From positions 144,626-208,625 of the forward strand of contig CACWHY010000002.1 of NCBI GenBank assembly GCA_902760805.1: a stretch of 64,000 nt of DNA. The letters are read 5' to 3'. A model generated the notes under the pieces. The model was not told the DNA's origin. It saw only the letters and a program-made list of their open reading frames with translations, and ran no database searches. Source of the stretch: Ruminococcus flavefaciens (lineage in GTDB: Bacteria > Bacillota > Clostridia > Oscillospirales > Ruminococcaceae). Positions 33,982 to 43,552 of the stretch are shown here, piece after piece. The translations under genes and the position numbers were made by a program. Numbering within the stretch: the stretch's first letter is position 1; each line of letters starts with the position of its first letter.

Positions 33982-35272
33982 CGTTTGCGATGATGTCATC
34001 AAGAGACTGTCTCTTCACTACAACTCTCGACTTGCCTTCGTTCACGAAAACTACTGCCGGCTTCTGAAGACGGTTGTAATTTGAAGACATGGAGTAGTTG
34101 TAGGCGCCAGTCGCCAGAACTGCCAGGATGTCGCCGCTCTCAGCGTGCTGGAGGGGCATATTCTCGCCGATAAGGTCGCCGCTCTCACAGCATTTTCCGG
34201 CGATAGTCACCTTCTCATTGCGCTCCTGAGAGGCCTTGTTCGCCACAACTGCCTCATACTCGGACTGGTAGAGGATGTATCTGGGGTTGTCGGCCATTCC
34301 GCCGTCAACTGAAATGTATGTACGGATACCGGGGATCTCTTTTCTTGCACCTACAGTGTACAAAGTGATACCGGCAGAAGCTGCGATCGAACGGCCGGGC
34401 TCGATGTAGATGAAGGGGCGCTCAATGCCCAGCTTGCTGCACTGCTCGTCAACAACAGCTGCAACTCGCTCCATGTAGACCTCGAAGGGAGCAGGATCGT
34501 GCTCCTCCAGGTACTTTATGCCGAAGCCTCCGCCCAAATTCAGGCCGGGGATCTCATAGCCAAGCTCATTCTTCACCTTTGCGATGAACTCCAGCATGAC
34601 CTTTGCAGCGGCCTCGAAGGGATCGATGTCGAAGATCTGGGAGCCGATGTGGCAGTGAACGCCCACCAGCTTCACATTCTGGCAGGAAAGAGCTTCCTTA
34701 ACTGCCTCAAAAGCCTCGCCGGTCTCCAGAGCAAAGCCGAATTTGCTGTCGATCTGGCCGGTCATGATGAACTGGTGAGTGTGTGCGTCGATACCGGGCT
34801 TGATGCGGAACATGATGTGCGGACAAGCCTTCATCTCCCCGGCGATGCGCTCAAGGCGCTCCAGCTCAGGAAGGTTGTCAACGATGATGTGGCCAACTCC
34901 CACCTCAAGGGCGTAGCGGAGCTCCTCATCGGTCTTGTTGTTGCCATGGAAGCCCACCTTCTCCATGGGGAAGCCGGCCTTCACTGCGGTGTAGAGCTCG
35001 CCGATAGAAACTGCGTCCAGACCGTCGCCCTCAGAAGCTACTACTCTGCACATCTCAAGGCATGAGAAGGCCTTGCTTGCGTAGCACACAAGTCCCATGC
35101 CCTGGTAATTCTTCTGCATACTCTCGTGAAATCTGCGAAGATTGCTGCGAATGAGCTGCTCGTCCATAACGTAGAGCGGGGTGCCGTACTGCTGAGCAAG
35201 CTCCACTGTGTCAGCGCCGCCGATAGTCAGGTTGCCCTGAGAGTTGACGGACAAATTTTCGGATACAAACAT
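33974..35272 (-). CDS. lysA: Diaminopimelate decarboxylase
   Basis: PLP enzyme making lysine from meso-diaminopimelate. 432 aa with the PLP lysine in VCYASKAF (about 62-69), HGNNKTDEEL, HCHIGSQIFD, GGGFGIKY, EPGRSIAASAG and the C-terminal CCESGDLIGE motif. It lies 24 bp downstream of engB. Expected length and motifs are intact. Confidence 0.96.
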   Translation of the reverse strand: MFVSENLSVNSQGNLTIGGADTVELAQQYGTPLYVMDEQLIRSNLRRFHESMQKNYQGMGLVCYASKAFSCLEMCRVVASEGDGLDAVSIGELYTAVKAGFPMEKVGFHGNNKTDEELRYALEVGVGHIIVDNLPELERLERIAGEMKACPHIMFRIKPGIDAHTHQFIMTGQIDSKFGFALETGEAFEAVKEALSCQNVKLVGVHCHIGSQIFDIDPFEAAAKVMLEFIAKVKNELGYEIPGLNLGGGFGIKYLEEHDPAPFEVYMERVAAVVDEQCSKLGIERPFIYIEPGRSIAASAGITLYTVGARKEIPGIRTYISVDGGMADNPRYILYQSEYEAVVANKASQERNEKVTIAGKCCESGDLIGENMPLQHAESGDILAVLATGAYNYSMSSNYNRLQKPAVVFVNEGKSRVVVKRQSLDDIIANDV

Positions 35273-35296
35273 ATTCTTGAGTCCTTTCGGGTAAAT

Positions 35297-35905
35297 TTAT
35301 ATAGCAGCGACGTCATTGTCGTCTGCAATATCCTCAACTATCTGTCTGAGCTCTTCCACTCCCTCAAATGTTTGGGAAGAAAAGGGCACGACGTGCATAT
35401 CGTCGAAGCAGGGGATCTCCTCACGGAAAGCCTCCATGCGCTTTTGACGCTCCATTTTCTTCAGTTTATCGGCCTTTGTCAGCACCAGCACAAAGGGCAT
35501 CTCGGTGTCGATGAGGTAGTTGATCATGTGGACGTCATCCTTTGTGGGAGCGTGCCGCATATCCACCAGCATGAACACCAGTCTGATGTCACGGTCTGAG
35601 CTGAGATAGCCCTCGATAAGGCCTGACCAGCGCTCCTTCTCGGACTTGGCCACCTTTGCGTAGCCGTAGCCGGGGAGGTCTACAAAGTAGAGCGGATCGA
35701 GGCTGTAGAAGTTTATGGTGGCTGTTTTTCCCGGAACAGAGCTGACTCTGGCCAGATTTTTCCGGTTGAACAGCTTATTTATCAGGGTCGATTTGCCCAC
35801 GTTAGAGTGACCTGCAAAGGCGATCTCAATACGCTCCGGGGCAGGGATCTGGGAGAACTTGCCGTAGGAGGCGTAATACTCGGCCTTATTGTAATTCAGC
35901 TTCAT
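35297..35905 (-). CDS. engB: Ribosome biogenesis GTPase YsxC/EngB
   Basis: 202-aa GTPase needed for 50S assembly. G1 AGHSNVGKST (about 31-40), G2 region with VPGKTATINFY, G3 DLPGYGYAK, and G4 TKADK are all visible. It is directly downstream of lon (21 bp), a common pairing in Firmicutes. Confidence 0.96.
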   Translation of the reverse strand: MKLNYNKAEYYASYGKFSQIPAPERIEIAFAGHSNVGKSTLINKLFNRKNLARVSSVPGKTATINFYSLDPLYFVDLPGYGYAKVAKSEKERWSGLIEGYLSSDRDIRLVFMLVDMRHAPTKDDVHMINYLIDTEMPFVLVLTKADKLKKMERQKRMEAFREEIPCFDDMHVVPFSSQTFEGVEELRQIVEDIADDNDVAAI

Positions 35906-35926
35906 TTTGGTCTCCTTTCATCTGGC

Positions 35927-38272
35927 TTATTTCTTCACGAGTGCAGTGTCCAAAACATCGGTGAGCTCCTTTGCGAAGACAAACTTGATGTTCTCCTTGA
36001 CTGCATCGTCCACCTCCTCAAGGTCAGGGCGGTTTTCCTCGGGAACGATCACGGTCTTGATACCGGCTTTGAAAGCGGCCATGGTCTTCTCACGGAGGCC
36101 GCCGATCGGCAGCACCTTGCCGTGAAGGGTGATCTCGCCTGTCATTGCCACATCAGAGCGGACTGCTCTTCCGGAAAGTGCCGAAACAAGGGCAGTTGTC
36201 ATGGTGACTCCGGCAGAGGGGCCGTCCTTTGGGACTGCTCCCTCGGGAGCGTGGATGTGAAGATCCTTGTTCTTGTAGAAATCAGGGTCGATACCGTACT
36301 TCTTGGCAACGCTGCGGACGTAGCTCACTGCGATCTTGGAGCTCTCCTTCATAACGTCGCCCAGAGAGCCTGTTACCTCGATCTTGCCGGTGCCTTCAAG
36401 CACGATGACCTCCAGAGGCATGAGGACTCCGCCGACGGAAGTCCATGCCAGGCCGTTTACCACGCCCACCTGATCCTTCTTTGATGCAAAGTCGGAAAGG
36501 TAGCGCTTGATGCCCAGCAGGTCGTGAAGATCCTTGGCCTTTACAGTGATACGCTTGGCCTCACCTGAGGCGATACGTCTGGCTGCTTTTCGGCAGATAG
36601 AAGCGATCGAGCGCTCCAGGCTGCGGACACCGGCCTCCTTGGTGTAATACTGGATGATGTCATTTATGGCAGGATCCTGGAACTTCAGCTGAGTTTTGGT
36701 CAGGCCGTGCTCCTTGATCTGCTTGGGGATAAGGTGGTTTTTGGCGATATGGAACTTCTCCTCGGCTGTGTAGCTGGGAAGCTCGATGAGCTCCATTCTG
36801 TCAAGAAGAGGCCCCGGGATAGCGGAAACATTATTGGCGGTGGTAATGAAAACTGCCTTGCTCAGGTCGAAAGGCACCTCGATGAAGTGGTCACGGAAGG
36901 CATTGTTCTGCTCGCTGTCCAGCACCTCCAGCATTGCGGAGGAGGGGTCGCCCTTGATGTCACTGCACAGCTTGTCGATCTCATCAAAGAGTATCAGCGG
37001 GTCGGCAGAGCCTGCCTGCTGGATAGCGGTGATGATCCTTCCGGGCATTGCGCCCACATAGGTCTTGCGGTGGCCTCTGATATCGGCCTCGTCACGGACT
37101 CCGCCAAGGGAAACTCTTGCGTAGCTCCTGCCCATTGCCCTTGCGATAGACTTTGCGATGGAGGTCTTTCCTATTCCGGGAGGGCCTGCCAGACAGATGA
37201 TCTGTCCCTTAACATCGGGGTTGAGCATATGGACAGCAAGGAACTCCAAAATGCGCTCCTTGACCTTCTTCAGGCCGTAGTGATCCTCTTCAAGGATAGC
37301 CTCGGCCTTCTCCATAGAGATCTTGGTCTTGGTGTACTTGCCCCAAGGCAGATCCAGAACTGTGTCAAGGTAATTCTTGATAACGAAGGACTCCTGGGAA
37401 GCCGGCGGCAGCTTGCTGAGCTTATCGGCCTCCTTCATCAGCTTCTCCTTGCTCTTTTCGTCAATAGGAAGGTTGCTGATGTCGTCCATGTAGCCGAAGA
37501 CCTCCTCGCCGTCGTCCTCACCCAGCTGTTCCTGGATAACACGCATCTGCTCACGGAGGTAATACTCCTTCTGTCCCTTGTCTATGCTGTTTTTGGTCTG
37601 CTCGTTTATTATGTTCTCCAGCTCCAGGATCTCCACCTCGGAAGAAAGGCAGGCATAGAGCACGGAGAGCTTGTTCATCACATTTGTCTCCTCAAGGAGA
37701 GTCTGCTTGTCACGGTAATTCAGGTTGCAGTTGAAGGTCACAGCCTCATAGAGCTTGACCGGATCTGTCTGAGTCATTACGGAGACCAGCAGCTCGTTGG
37801 GCATTTTCGGGAAGAAGCTGGAATAGCGCTCGAAGATGTCCTTCACTGAGCGCATGAGAGCCTCAGCCTCGATCGGGTCGTACTTGGCCCGTGAGTATGT
37901 AGGGGTGCGCTTGATCTCAGCTCTGAGAGCATCGCCCTCGTCGATAAGGCGGACAAGGTTTGCCCTGTAAACGCCCTCCACAAGCACCTTCATAACGTTG
38001 TCAGGGAGCCTGAGCACCTGCTTGATCTCTGCAACGACACCGACCTTGTACAGGTCTGAGGCCTTAGGAGACTCCACATAGGACTCGTGCTGAGCTACCA
38101 GGAAGAGCCTTCCGCCCTCCTCTAAAGAGCGCTCGATAGAGGCAACGGACTTCTCCCTTGCCACATCAAAATGCATGACCATTTTGGGGAACGCAACAAG
38201 TCCCCTCATGGCAACAGTGTACAGGATAGTGCCTGATTCTGTACTTTTATCACTTTTCATAATCTGTTCCAA
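35927..38272 (-). CDS. lon: ATP-dependent protease Lon
   Basis: About 781-aa cytosolic serine-lysine AAA+ protease. An N-terminal substrate domain, Walker [10 protein letters not shown], Walker [10 protein letters not shown], a C-terminal protease domain with the catalytic Ser in [10 protein letters not shown] and the catalytic Lys in [10 protein letters not shown]. Start: AGAGG is 8 nt before a TTG at 38272, which fits better than the GTG at 38281 that touches it; an ATG at 38260 is also possible. It leads the lon-engB-lysA-GNAT row. Confidence 0.96.
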   Translation of the reverse strand: MEQIMKSDKSTESGTILYTVAMRGLVAFPKMVMHFDVAREKSVASIERSLEEGGRLFLVAQHESYVESPKASDLYKVGVVAEIKQVLRLPDNVMKVLVEGVYRANLVRLIDEGDALRAEIKRTPTYSRAKYDPIEAEALMRSVKDIFERYSSFFPKMPNELLVSVMTQTDPVKLYEAVTFNCNLNYRDKQTLLEETNVMNKLSVLYACLSSEVEILELENIINEQTKNSIDKGQKEYYLREQMRVIQEQLGEDDGEEVFGYMDDISNLPIDEKSKEKLMKEADKLSKLPPASQESFVIKNYLDTVLDLPWGKYTKTKISMEKAEAILEEDHYGLKKVKERILEFLAVHMLNPDVKGQIICLAGPPGIGKTSIAKSIARAMGRSYARVSLGGVRDEADIRGHRKTYVGAMPGRIITAIQQAGSADPLILFDEIDKLCSDIKGDPSSAMLEVLDSEQNNAFRDHFIEVPFDLSKAVFITTANNVSAIPGPLLDRMELIELPSYTAEEKFHIAKNHLIPKQIKEHGLTKTQLKFQDPAINDIIQYYTKEAGVRSLERSIASICRKAARRIASGEAKRITVKAKDLHDLLGIKRYLSDFASKKDQVGVVNGLAWTSVGGVLMPLEVIVLEGTGKIEVTGSLGDVMKESSKIAVSYVRSVAKKYGIDPDFYKNKDLHIHAPEGAVPKDGPSAGVTMTTALVSALSGRAVRSDVAMTGEITLHGKVLPIGGLREKTMAAFKAGIKTVIVPEENRPDLEEVDDAVKENIKFVFAKELTDVLDTALVKK

Positions 38273-38332
38273 AATATTCACCTCTGCTTGGTGTGTAAAA
38301 ATGCTTATACCTAAATGAATGCTTTCGCATTT

Positions 38333-38361
38333 ATTATATCACAAAACCAAAAACATTGCAA
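38333..38361 (-). promoter_or_regulatory. Promoter of the lon operon
   Basis: TTGCAA (38356-38361), 17 bp, TATAAT (38333-38338) on the minus strand. A 5-bp hairpin with a GAAA tetraloop (38318-38331) begins at or near the transcript 5' end. Confidence 0.75.
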
Positions 38362-38379
38362 GTACTGGAGAGCATTTAC

Positions 38380-38415
38380 AAAAAGCCGCCTGTAGTTCCC
38401 TACCGGCGGCCATTT
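38380..38415. terminator. Terminator after the synthetase fusion gene
   Basis: GCCGCC (38385-38390) pairs with GGCGGC (38405-38410), with an inner GTAG/CTAC stem and T tracts on both sides. Confidence 0.75.
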
Positions 38416-38418
38416 TTC

Positions 38419-40947
38419 TTATGCAGTAACGATACTGTTTGCGTTGTGGAGCTTCAGCTTTTCAACGGCCTGCTCTCTCATCTTGTACTTGAGTATCTTT
38501 CCGGCGGCGTTCATGGGGAAGCCGTCTACGAAGTCAACGTACCGGGGACACTTATGCTTGGCCATTCTCTCAAGGCAGAAGTCCTTGATCTCCTGCTCGG
38601 TGGCAGTTTCGCCGTCCTGGAGAACGATGCAGGCCATGATCTCCTCACCGTAGTCCTCGTCGGGCACACCGATGACCTGAACGTCCTTTACCTTTGGATA
38701 GGTGTACAGGAAGTCCTCGATCTCCTTGGGGTAGATGTTCTCACCGCCACGAATGATCATGTCCTTGATACGGCCTGTGATCTTGTAGTAGCCGTCAGAT
38801 GAGCGGCGTCTTGCCAGGTCTCCAGTGTGGAGCCAACCCTCCTCGTCGATAGCTGCGGCAGTTGCCTCAGGCATCTTGTAGTAGCCCTTCATGATATTAT
38901 AGCCTCTTGCTACGAACTCGCCGTCCACATCGTCCGGAAGCTCCTCATTGGTCTCGGGGTCAACGATACGGCACTCAACACCAAAGATCGGGCCTCCGAC
39001 TGTGTTTACACGCTGCTCGATAGAGTCTGTGGTCTTGCTCATGGTGGTGGCAGGAGAAGCCTCGGTCTGACCGTATGTGATACAGATCTCGCTCATGTGC
39101 ATCTTCTCGATGACCTCCTCCATTGTCTTGATAGGACAGGGCGAGCCGGCCATTATTCCAGTTCTCATGTAAGAGAAATCGGTCTTTTCAAAATTCTCAT
39201 GTCCCAGCATTGCAATGAACATTGTGGGAACTCCGTGGAAGCAGGTGATCTTCTCCTTATTGATACAGTCAAGTCCCTTTCTGGGAGAAAATCTGGTTAT
39301 AGGAGACATAGTAACGCCATGAGTTACGGAGGCTGTCATTGCCAGCACCATGCCGAAGCAGTGGAACATAGGCACCTGGATCATCATGCGGTCTGCTGTG
39401 GAAAGGTCCATGCAGTCGCCGATAGCCTTACCGTTGTTCACTACGTTGTAGTGGGTCAGCATAACGCCCTTGGGGAAGCCTGTCGTTCCGGAGGTGTACT
39501 GCATATTGCACACGTCATGGATATTGATGGTCTTTCTTACAGCCTCAACCTCGCTGTAGGGAACGTTCTTGGAATACTCAAGAGCCTCCTCCCAAGTGAA
39601 GCAGCCGTTGTTCTTGGAGTCGATAGTGATGACGTTCTTCAGGAAGGGCAGTCTTGCGGACTTCAGCTGTCCGGGCTCACAGGTCTCAAGCTCGGGACAG
39701 AGCTCCTTGATGATGTCAACGTACTTGATATTCTTGATACCGTCGATCATTACCAGAGTCATGGTATCGGACTGGCGGAGCAGGTACTCTGCCTCGTGGA
39801 TACGGTACTCGGTATTCATAGTTACCAGAACAGCGCCGATCTTGGTAGTTGCCCAGAAAGTGATATACCACTGGGGAACATTAGTTGCCCAGATAGCAAC
39901 GTGGTCGCCCTTCTTTACGCCCATTGCCAGCAGAGCTCTTGCGAAGGTGTCAACGTCGTCACGGAATTCAGGGTATGTACGAGTGTAATCCAGCTCAGTA
40001 TAGCGGAAAGCGTACTGGTTGGGGAACTGCTCGCAGATACGGTCCAGAATATCGGGGAATGTGTAGTTGAGGATACGCTCCTTTGGCCAGGGGTACTGGC
40101 CGTCGCCCTTGATGCTGGTCTGGAGGGCGTGCTTGTGGCGCTTCTTATAAGGTGCCATGTACTCTGCGAACTGCGGGATAACGATACCTGCATCGCTCAG
40201 GTCGGGAGCCCAGCGCTTTACCCACTCCAGAGAGATATAGCCGTTGTAGCCGATGTTCTCAAGAGCTGCGATCATTTCCTTTACAGGGATGTCACCTGTG
40301 CCCATGATACGGTACTCTACCTTGCCCTCTGCGTTCACAACGGAGTCCTTTACCTGGATGTACTTGATGTACTCGCCGAGATTTTCCACGGTAGTCTCAG
40401 GAGACTCGTTGTTGTACCGGTAGGGGTGGTGCATATCCCAAAGGGCAGCTACCTTGCGGCTCTTGACAGAGCTCAGCACCTTTGCAAGACGTGCTGAATC
40501 GCTGTAAACGCCGTTTGTCTCCACAAGGAGGGTAACGTTATGCTCCTCGGCAACAGGTACCAGCTTCCTCAGAGCTTCGATGATGTACTCATCGTCAACA
40601 TCTCCGCCGGGAGCAGGCTCCAGATCGCCAAGGATACGGATATATGGTGTGCCGAGCTTCTGTGCCAGCCTGGCATATTCTGTGATCTCTTCTTTTATGT
40701 CGTCAAATTTGTCCTTGAATTTCAGGCAGGCGCCGGAGGTGAGACAGGGGATCTCCAAGCCTAGAGAAGCCAGCTTGGCAATAGTCTTAGGAAGCTGAGC
40801 CTCTGTAAAGGGCTGAGCCTTGACCGAAAATATCTCATTCCCCAGGCCACGGATCTCGATACCGTCAAAACCGAAGTCCTTAGCCATGGAATAGATGTCT
40901 GTCCAGGAAAAATCCGGGCAGGCAAGTGTTGAAAAACTGATTTTCAT
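38419..40947 (-). CDS. Fusion: TIM-barrel sugar-phosphate isomerase/epimerase domain + acyl-CoA synthetase
   Basis: 842 aa, two enzymes in one chain. Residues ~1-270 look like an AP-endonuclease-2-type TIM barrel (sugar-phosphate isomerase/epimerase family): FDGIEIRGLGNE, LLVETNGVYSD, WDMHHPYRYN and a late ISLEWVKRW. Residues ~290-842 form an AMP-binding acyl-CoA synthetase with the ATP motif YTSGTTGFPKGVML, YGQTEASP, GWLHTGDLA, and the C-terminal GRIKDMIIRGGENIYPKEIE and GKILKYKMRE. The reading frame is continuous through the junction. Start at 40947 has AAGGA 9 nt upstream. It is monocistronic. The synthetase probably activates a medium- or branched-chain acid; the role of the barrel is unknown. 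Confidence 0.85.
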   Translation of the reverse strand: MKISFSTLACPDFSWTDIYSMAKDFGFDGIEIRGLGNEIFSVKAQPFTEAQLPKTIAKLASLGLEIPCLTSGACLKFKDKFDDIKEEITEYARLAQKLGTPYIRILGDLEPAPGGDVDDEYIIEALRKLVPVAEEHNVTLLVETNGVYSDSARLAKVLSSVKSRKVAALWDMHHPYRYNNESPETTVENLGEYIKYIQVKDSVVNAEGKVEYRIMGTGDIPVKEMIAALENIGYNGYISLEWVKRWAPDLSDAGIVIPQFAEYMAPYKKRHKHALQTSIKGDGQYPWPKERILNYTFPDILDRICEQFPNQYAFRYTELDYTRTYPEFRDDVDTFARALLAMGVKKGDHVAIWATNVPQWYITFWATTKIGAVLVTMNTEYRIHEAEYLLRQSDTMTLVMIDGIKNIKYVDIIKELCPELETCEPGQLKSARLPFLKNVITIDSKNNGCFTWEEALEYSKNVPYSEVEAVRKTINIHDVCNMQYTSGTTGFPKGVMLTHYNVVNNGKAIGDCMDLSTADRMMIQVPMFHCFGMVLAMTASVTHGVTMSPITRFSPRKGLDCINKEKITCFHGVPTMFIAMLGHENFEKTDFSYMRTGIMAGSPCPIKTMEEVIEKMHMSEICITYGQTEASPATTMSKTTDSIEQRVNTVGGPIFGVECRIVDPETNEELPDDVDGEFVARGYNIMKGYYKMPEATAAAIDEEGWLHTGDLARRRSSDGYYKITGRIKDMIIRGGENIYPKEIEDFLYTYPKVKDVQVIGVPDEDYGEEIMACIVLQDGETATEQEIKDFCLERMAKHKCPRYVDFVDGFPMNAAGKILKYKMREQAVEKLKLHNANSIVTA

Positions 40948-40984
40948 CGTGATCATTCCTTCTCGAATAAATTAAACACTTCAT

Positions 40985-41013
40985 ATTATAACATATTAAA
41001 GCGAAAAAATCAA
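40985..41013 (-). promoter_or_regulatory. Promoter of the synthetase fusion gene
   Basis: TTGATT (41008-41013), 17 bp, TATAAT (40985-40990) on the minus strand. Confidence 0.7.
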
Positions 41014-41150
41014 GAGGAGAAGTAAGATTTTTCCAGAAAAGCCTTTTGAACACATCTTTTGTGCCGATTCATCATAGACATGAGCTTCGTCACCAAGATA
41101 AATATTTTACACATTTTCAAGTAAGCCTTCTTATTGGTGCTGCCGATCGT

Positions 41151-41179
41151 TGACATTTTGTCCAGATCATGCTAGAATA
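41151..41179 (+). promoter_or_regulatory. Promoter of the c-di-GMP operon
   Basis: TTGACA (41151-41156), 17 bp, TAGAAT (41174-41179). Nothing else is evident in the ~280-bp divergent gap. Confidence 0.7.
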
Positions 41180-41229
41180 TATGTATAACTATTAGTTGAG
41201 TCAGATTCTTCTCTCCGGAGGATAATAAT

Positions 41230-43521
41230 ATGAAATGGATCTTAAGCCCCCTGCTCTTTGCCGCTTCGATCTTCCTTATGGTCAGCGGCTTTGTCAGCTT
41301 TAGCAAGGCAAAAAACAACAAGATAGCTTCCCCTTTGCGAAGAGTTCTCTTCCTGTCGGGTACCGCTCTGGCGTTTCTGGGAGCCGCCTATGTCGCCAAG
41401 GATGAGCTGCCGGCCTACTGCCTTTACTCCGCTTATTTCTGCCTGATAGACGCTACTCTTATCTCGCTGGTGGTCTTCGCCAGGCGCTACACCGGACATC
41501 ACACCCGCACCGGCGGCAAGATCAGGTATTTCTGCTTTGCGGCACTTGTGGACTGCGTGATGATGGCGGCTGACCCCATTACTCACTGGGTCTACAGCCT
41601 TTCACCATACTACGACAAATTCGGTACCTACTTCTTCCGCATAGAAAGCCGCAACATCATGTACTGGTACCACCTTGTGCTGGCCTATCTGCTCACCGCT
41701 GCCGCTATGGCTACTCTCGGCAAGAAGATCGTTCGCTCGCCTAAGATCTACAAGATGAAGTACGCCTGTCTGCTGGCTGCCATCAGCATGATACTGCTGA
41801 CCCACGCACTCTGCGTAAGGTTTTCGGCTCTTGTGGACGTTTCCGTTGTGCTGTACCCATTTGCAGGCTTCGTATTACTCTACTTCACTATACTCTACAT
41901 CCCAAGAGGACTTATGGAGAGGCTGCTGTTCTTCACTATCGCCAATATGAAGGACGGCATCATCTGTCTTGATGTTGACGGAAAGCCTGTTCACTCCAAC
42001 CGCAACGCACAAGTATTCTGCTCCTCCGAAAACGATCCCAAGGCCATGGAGATCCAGATCGAGCGCTGGTTTAGGGAGAACATCACTACAGGCGCAAACA
42101 ACCAGTCCTGGAGCCTCACACGCCGTGTTGATGACACAAACCGCTACTACGACATCGAGTACAAAACCATTTTCGATGCTCAGTACAAGTATCTCGGCTG
42201 CTTCTTCATAATCCACGACAAGACCGAGGAGTATGAGGGCATTTCTGAGGAAAAATACCGTGCCAACCACGACCTCCTCACAGGCCTTTATAACAAGGAG
42301 CGTTTCAATGAAGCCGCCGGCACTGAGATCCTTGGCAACACCGATGAGCGCTACTACATCATCTGCACCGATGTGAAGAATTTCAAGATCGTCAACGATG
42401 TTTTCGGAACAGATACCGGCGACCGTGTTCTCAAGCGCCTCGCTGAGATCTTCGACGACTTCTGCAATGATAACTACATCTACGGAAGACTCACAGGCGA
42501 CCGCTTCGCCCTTTGCGTGAAGAAGGACAGCTTCGATGAAAGGGCTCTGCTGGAGGCTATCTCTCAGATCACAAACTTCACCGGGAGCAATTCCTTTAAG
42601 ATCTACGTTCACGTCGGAGTTTACGAGGTCAAGGACCCCTATCTGAAGGTGTCCGTTATGTGCGACCGTGCAAATCTGGCAATAAAAACGATCAAGGACA
42701 GCTATTCCAATATCATCGCATACTACGACAGCAAGCTCCGTGAGAGTTACCTGAACGAGCAGAAGGTCATCAGCCTTTTTGAGGACGCTCTTGCCAACAG
42801 GGAGTTCTGCTTCTATGTTCAGCCTCAGACTCAGGTAAACGGCAGAGTCGAGGGCGGCGAGGCTCTTGTTCGCTGGATCCACCCTTCTCAGGGCATGATC
42901 ACTCCCGGCAGCTTTGTACCTGTCTTTGAGCAGGCCGGGCTCATTAGCCGGCTTGACCGCTATATCTGGGAGCTTGCCTGCTCTCAGCTGAGAAAATGGG
43001 ACCAGGAAGGCTACCGCCAAAACTACCTTTCTGTCAATATCTCTCAGAAGGATTTCTACGTTCTGGACATCTACGATATTTTCACTACTCTGGTCAAAAA
43101 ATACCAGATCGACCCCAAAAATCTCCACCTGGAGATCACCGAGACCGCTATCATGAACAACCCGCAGTCTCAGCTCCCCCTCATCGACAAGCTCAGGCAG
43201 TTCGGCTTTTTGGTGGAGATCGACGATTTCGGCAGCGGCTATTCCTCACTCAACACGCTGAAGGACTTCAACGCCGATGTGCTGAAGATAGACATGGGAT
43301 TTCTCGAAACAAAGGCTGAAAATGAGGCCAAGAGCAAGACTATCCTCAGAAGCATCATCTCTCTGGCCAAGGCTTTGGATATGGAGGTGATCACCGAGGG
43401 CGTGGAAACTCAGGAGCAGGTGCGCTTCCTGACAGACTTCGGCTGTGATATCTTCCAGGGATACTACTTCGCTAAGCCTATGCCTGTGGAAGATTTTGAG
43501 AAAAAATACCTTTCGCTCTGA
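41230..43521 (+). CDS. Membrane GGDEF-EAL protein, probable c-di-GMP phosphodiesterase
   Basis: 763 aa. A 7TM histidine-kinase-type sensor region (about 1-235), PAS-like domain (about 240-335), GGDEF domain (about 340-505) and EAL domain (about 510-760). The GGDEF signature is degenerate (RLTGDRFALCV), so cyclase activity is unlikely. The EAL domain keeps EALVRW, EITETAIM, DDFGSGYSSL and KIDMGF, so c-di-GMP hydrolysis is likely. It is followed 31 bp later by an intact diguanylate cyclase. Confidence 0.88.
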   Translation: MKWILSPLLFAASIFLMVSGFVSFSKAKNNKIASPLRRVLFLSGTALAFLGAAYVAKDELPAYCLYSAYFCLIDATLISLVVFARRYTGHHTRTGGKIRYFCFAALVDCVMMAADPITHWVYSLSPYYDKFGTYFFRIESRNIMYWYHLVLAYLLTAAAMATLGKKIVRSPKIYKMKYACLLAAISMILLTHALCVRFSALVDVSVVLYPFAGFVLLYFTILYIPRGLMERLLFFTIANMKDGIICLDVDGKPVHSNRNAQVFCSSENDPKAMEIQIERWFRENITTGANNQSWSLTRRVDDTNRYYDIEYKTIFDAQYKYLGCFFIIHDKTEEYEGISEEKYRANHDLLTGLYNKERFNEAAGTEILGNTDERYYIICTDVKNFKIVNDVFGTDTGDRVLKRLAEIFDDFCNDNYIYGRLTGDRFALCVKKDSFDERALLEAISQITNFTGSNSFKIYVHVGVYEVKDPYLKVSVMCDRANLAIKTIKDSYSNIIAYYDSKLRESYLNEQKVISLFEDALANREFCFYVQPQTQVNGRVEGGEALVRWIHPSQGMITPGSFVPVFEQAGLISRLDRYIWELACSQLRKWDQEGYRQNYLSVNISQKDFYVLDIYDIFTTLVKKYQIDPKNLHLEITETAIMNNPQSQLPLIDKLRQFGFLVEIDDFGSGYSSLNTLKDFNADVLKIDMGFLETKAENEAKSKTILRSIISLAKALDMEVITEGVETQEQVRFLTDFGCDIFQGYYFAKPMPVEDFEKKYLSL

Positions 43522-43552
43522 CACCTTACCAAACCAACGATCGGAGGCGCTT

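Noticed and set aside
36707-37849. Long plus-strand frame antisense to lon (and similar frames antisense to the synthetase fusion, tyrS and the GGDEF-EAL gene)
   Set aside because: Composition is the mirror of the true gene; these are shadows caused by codon bias.
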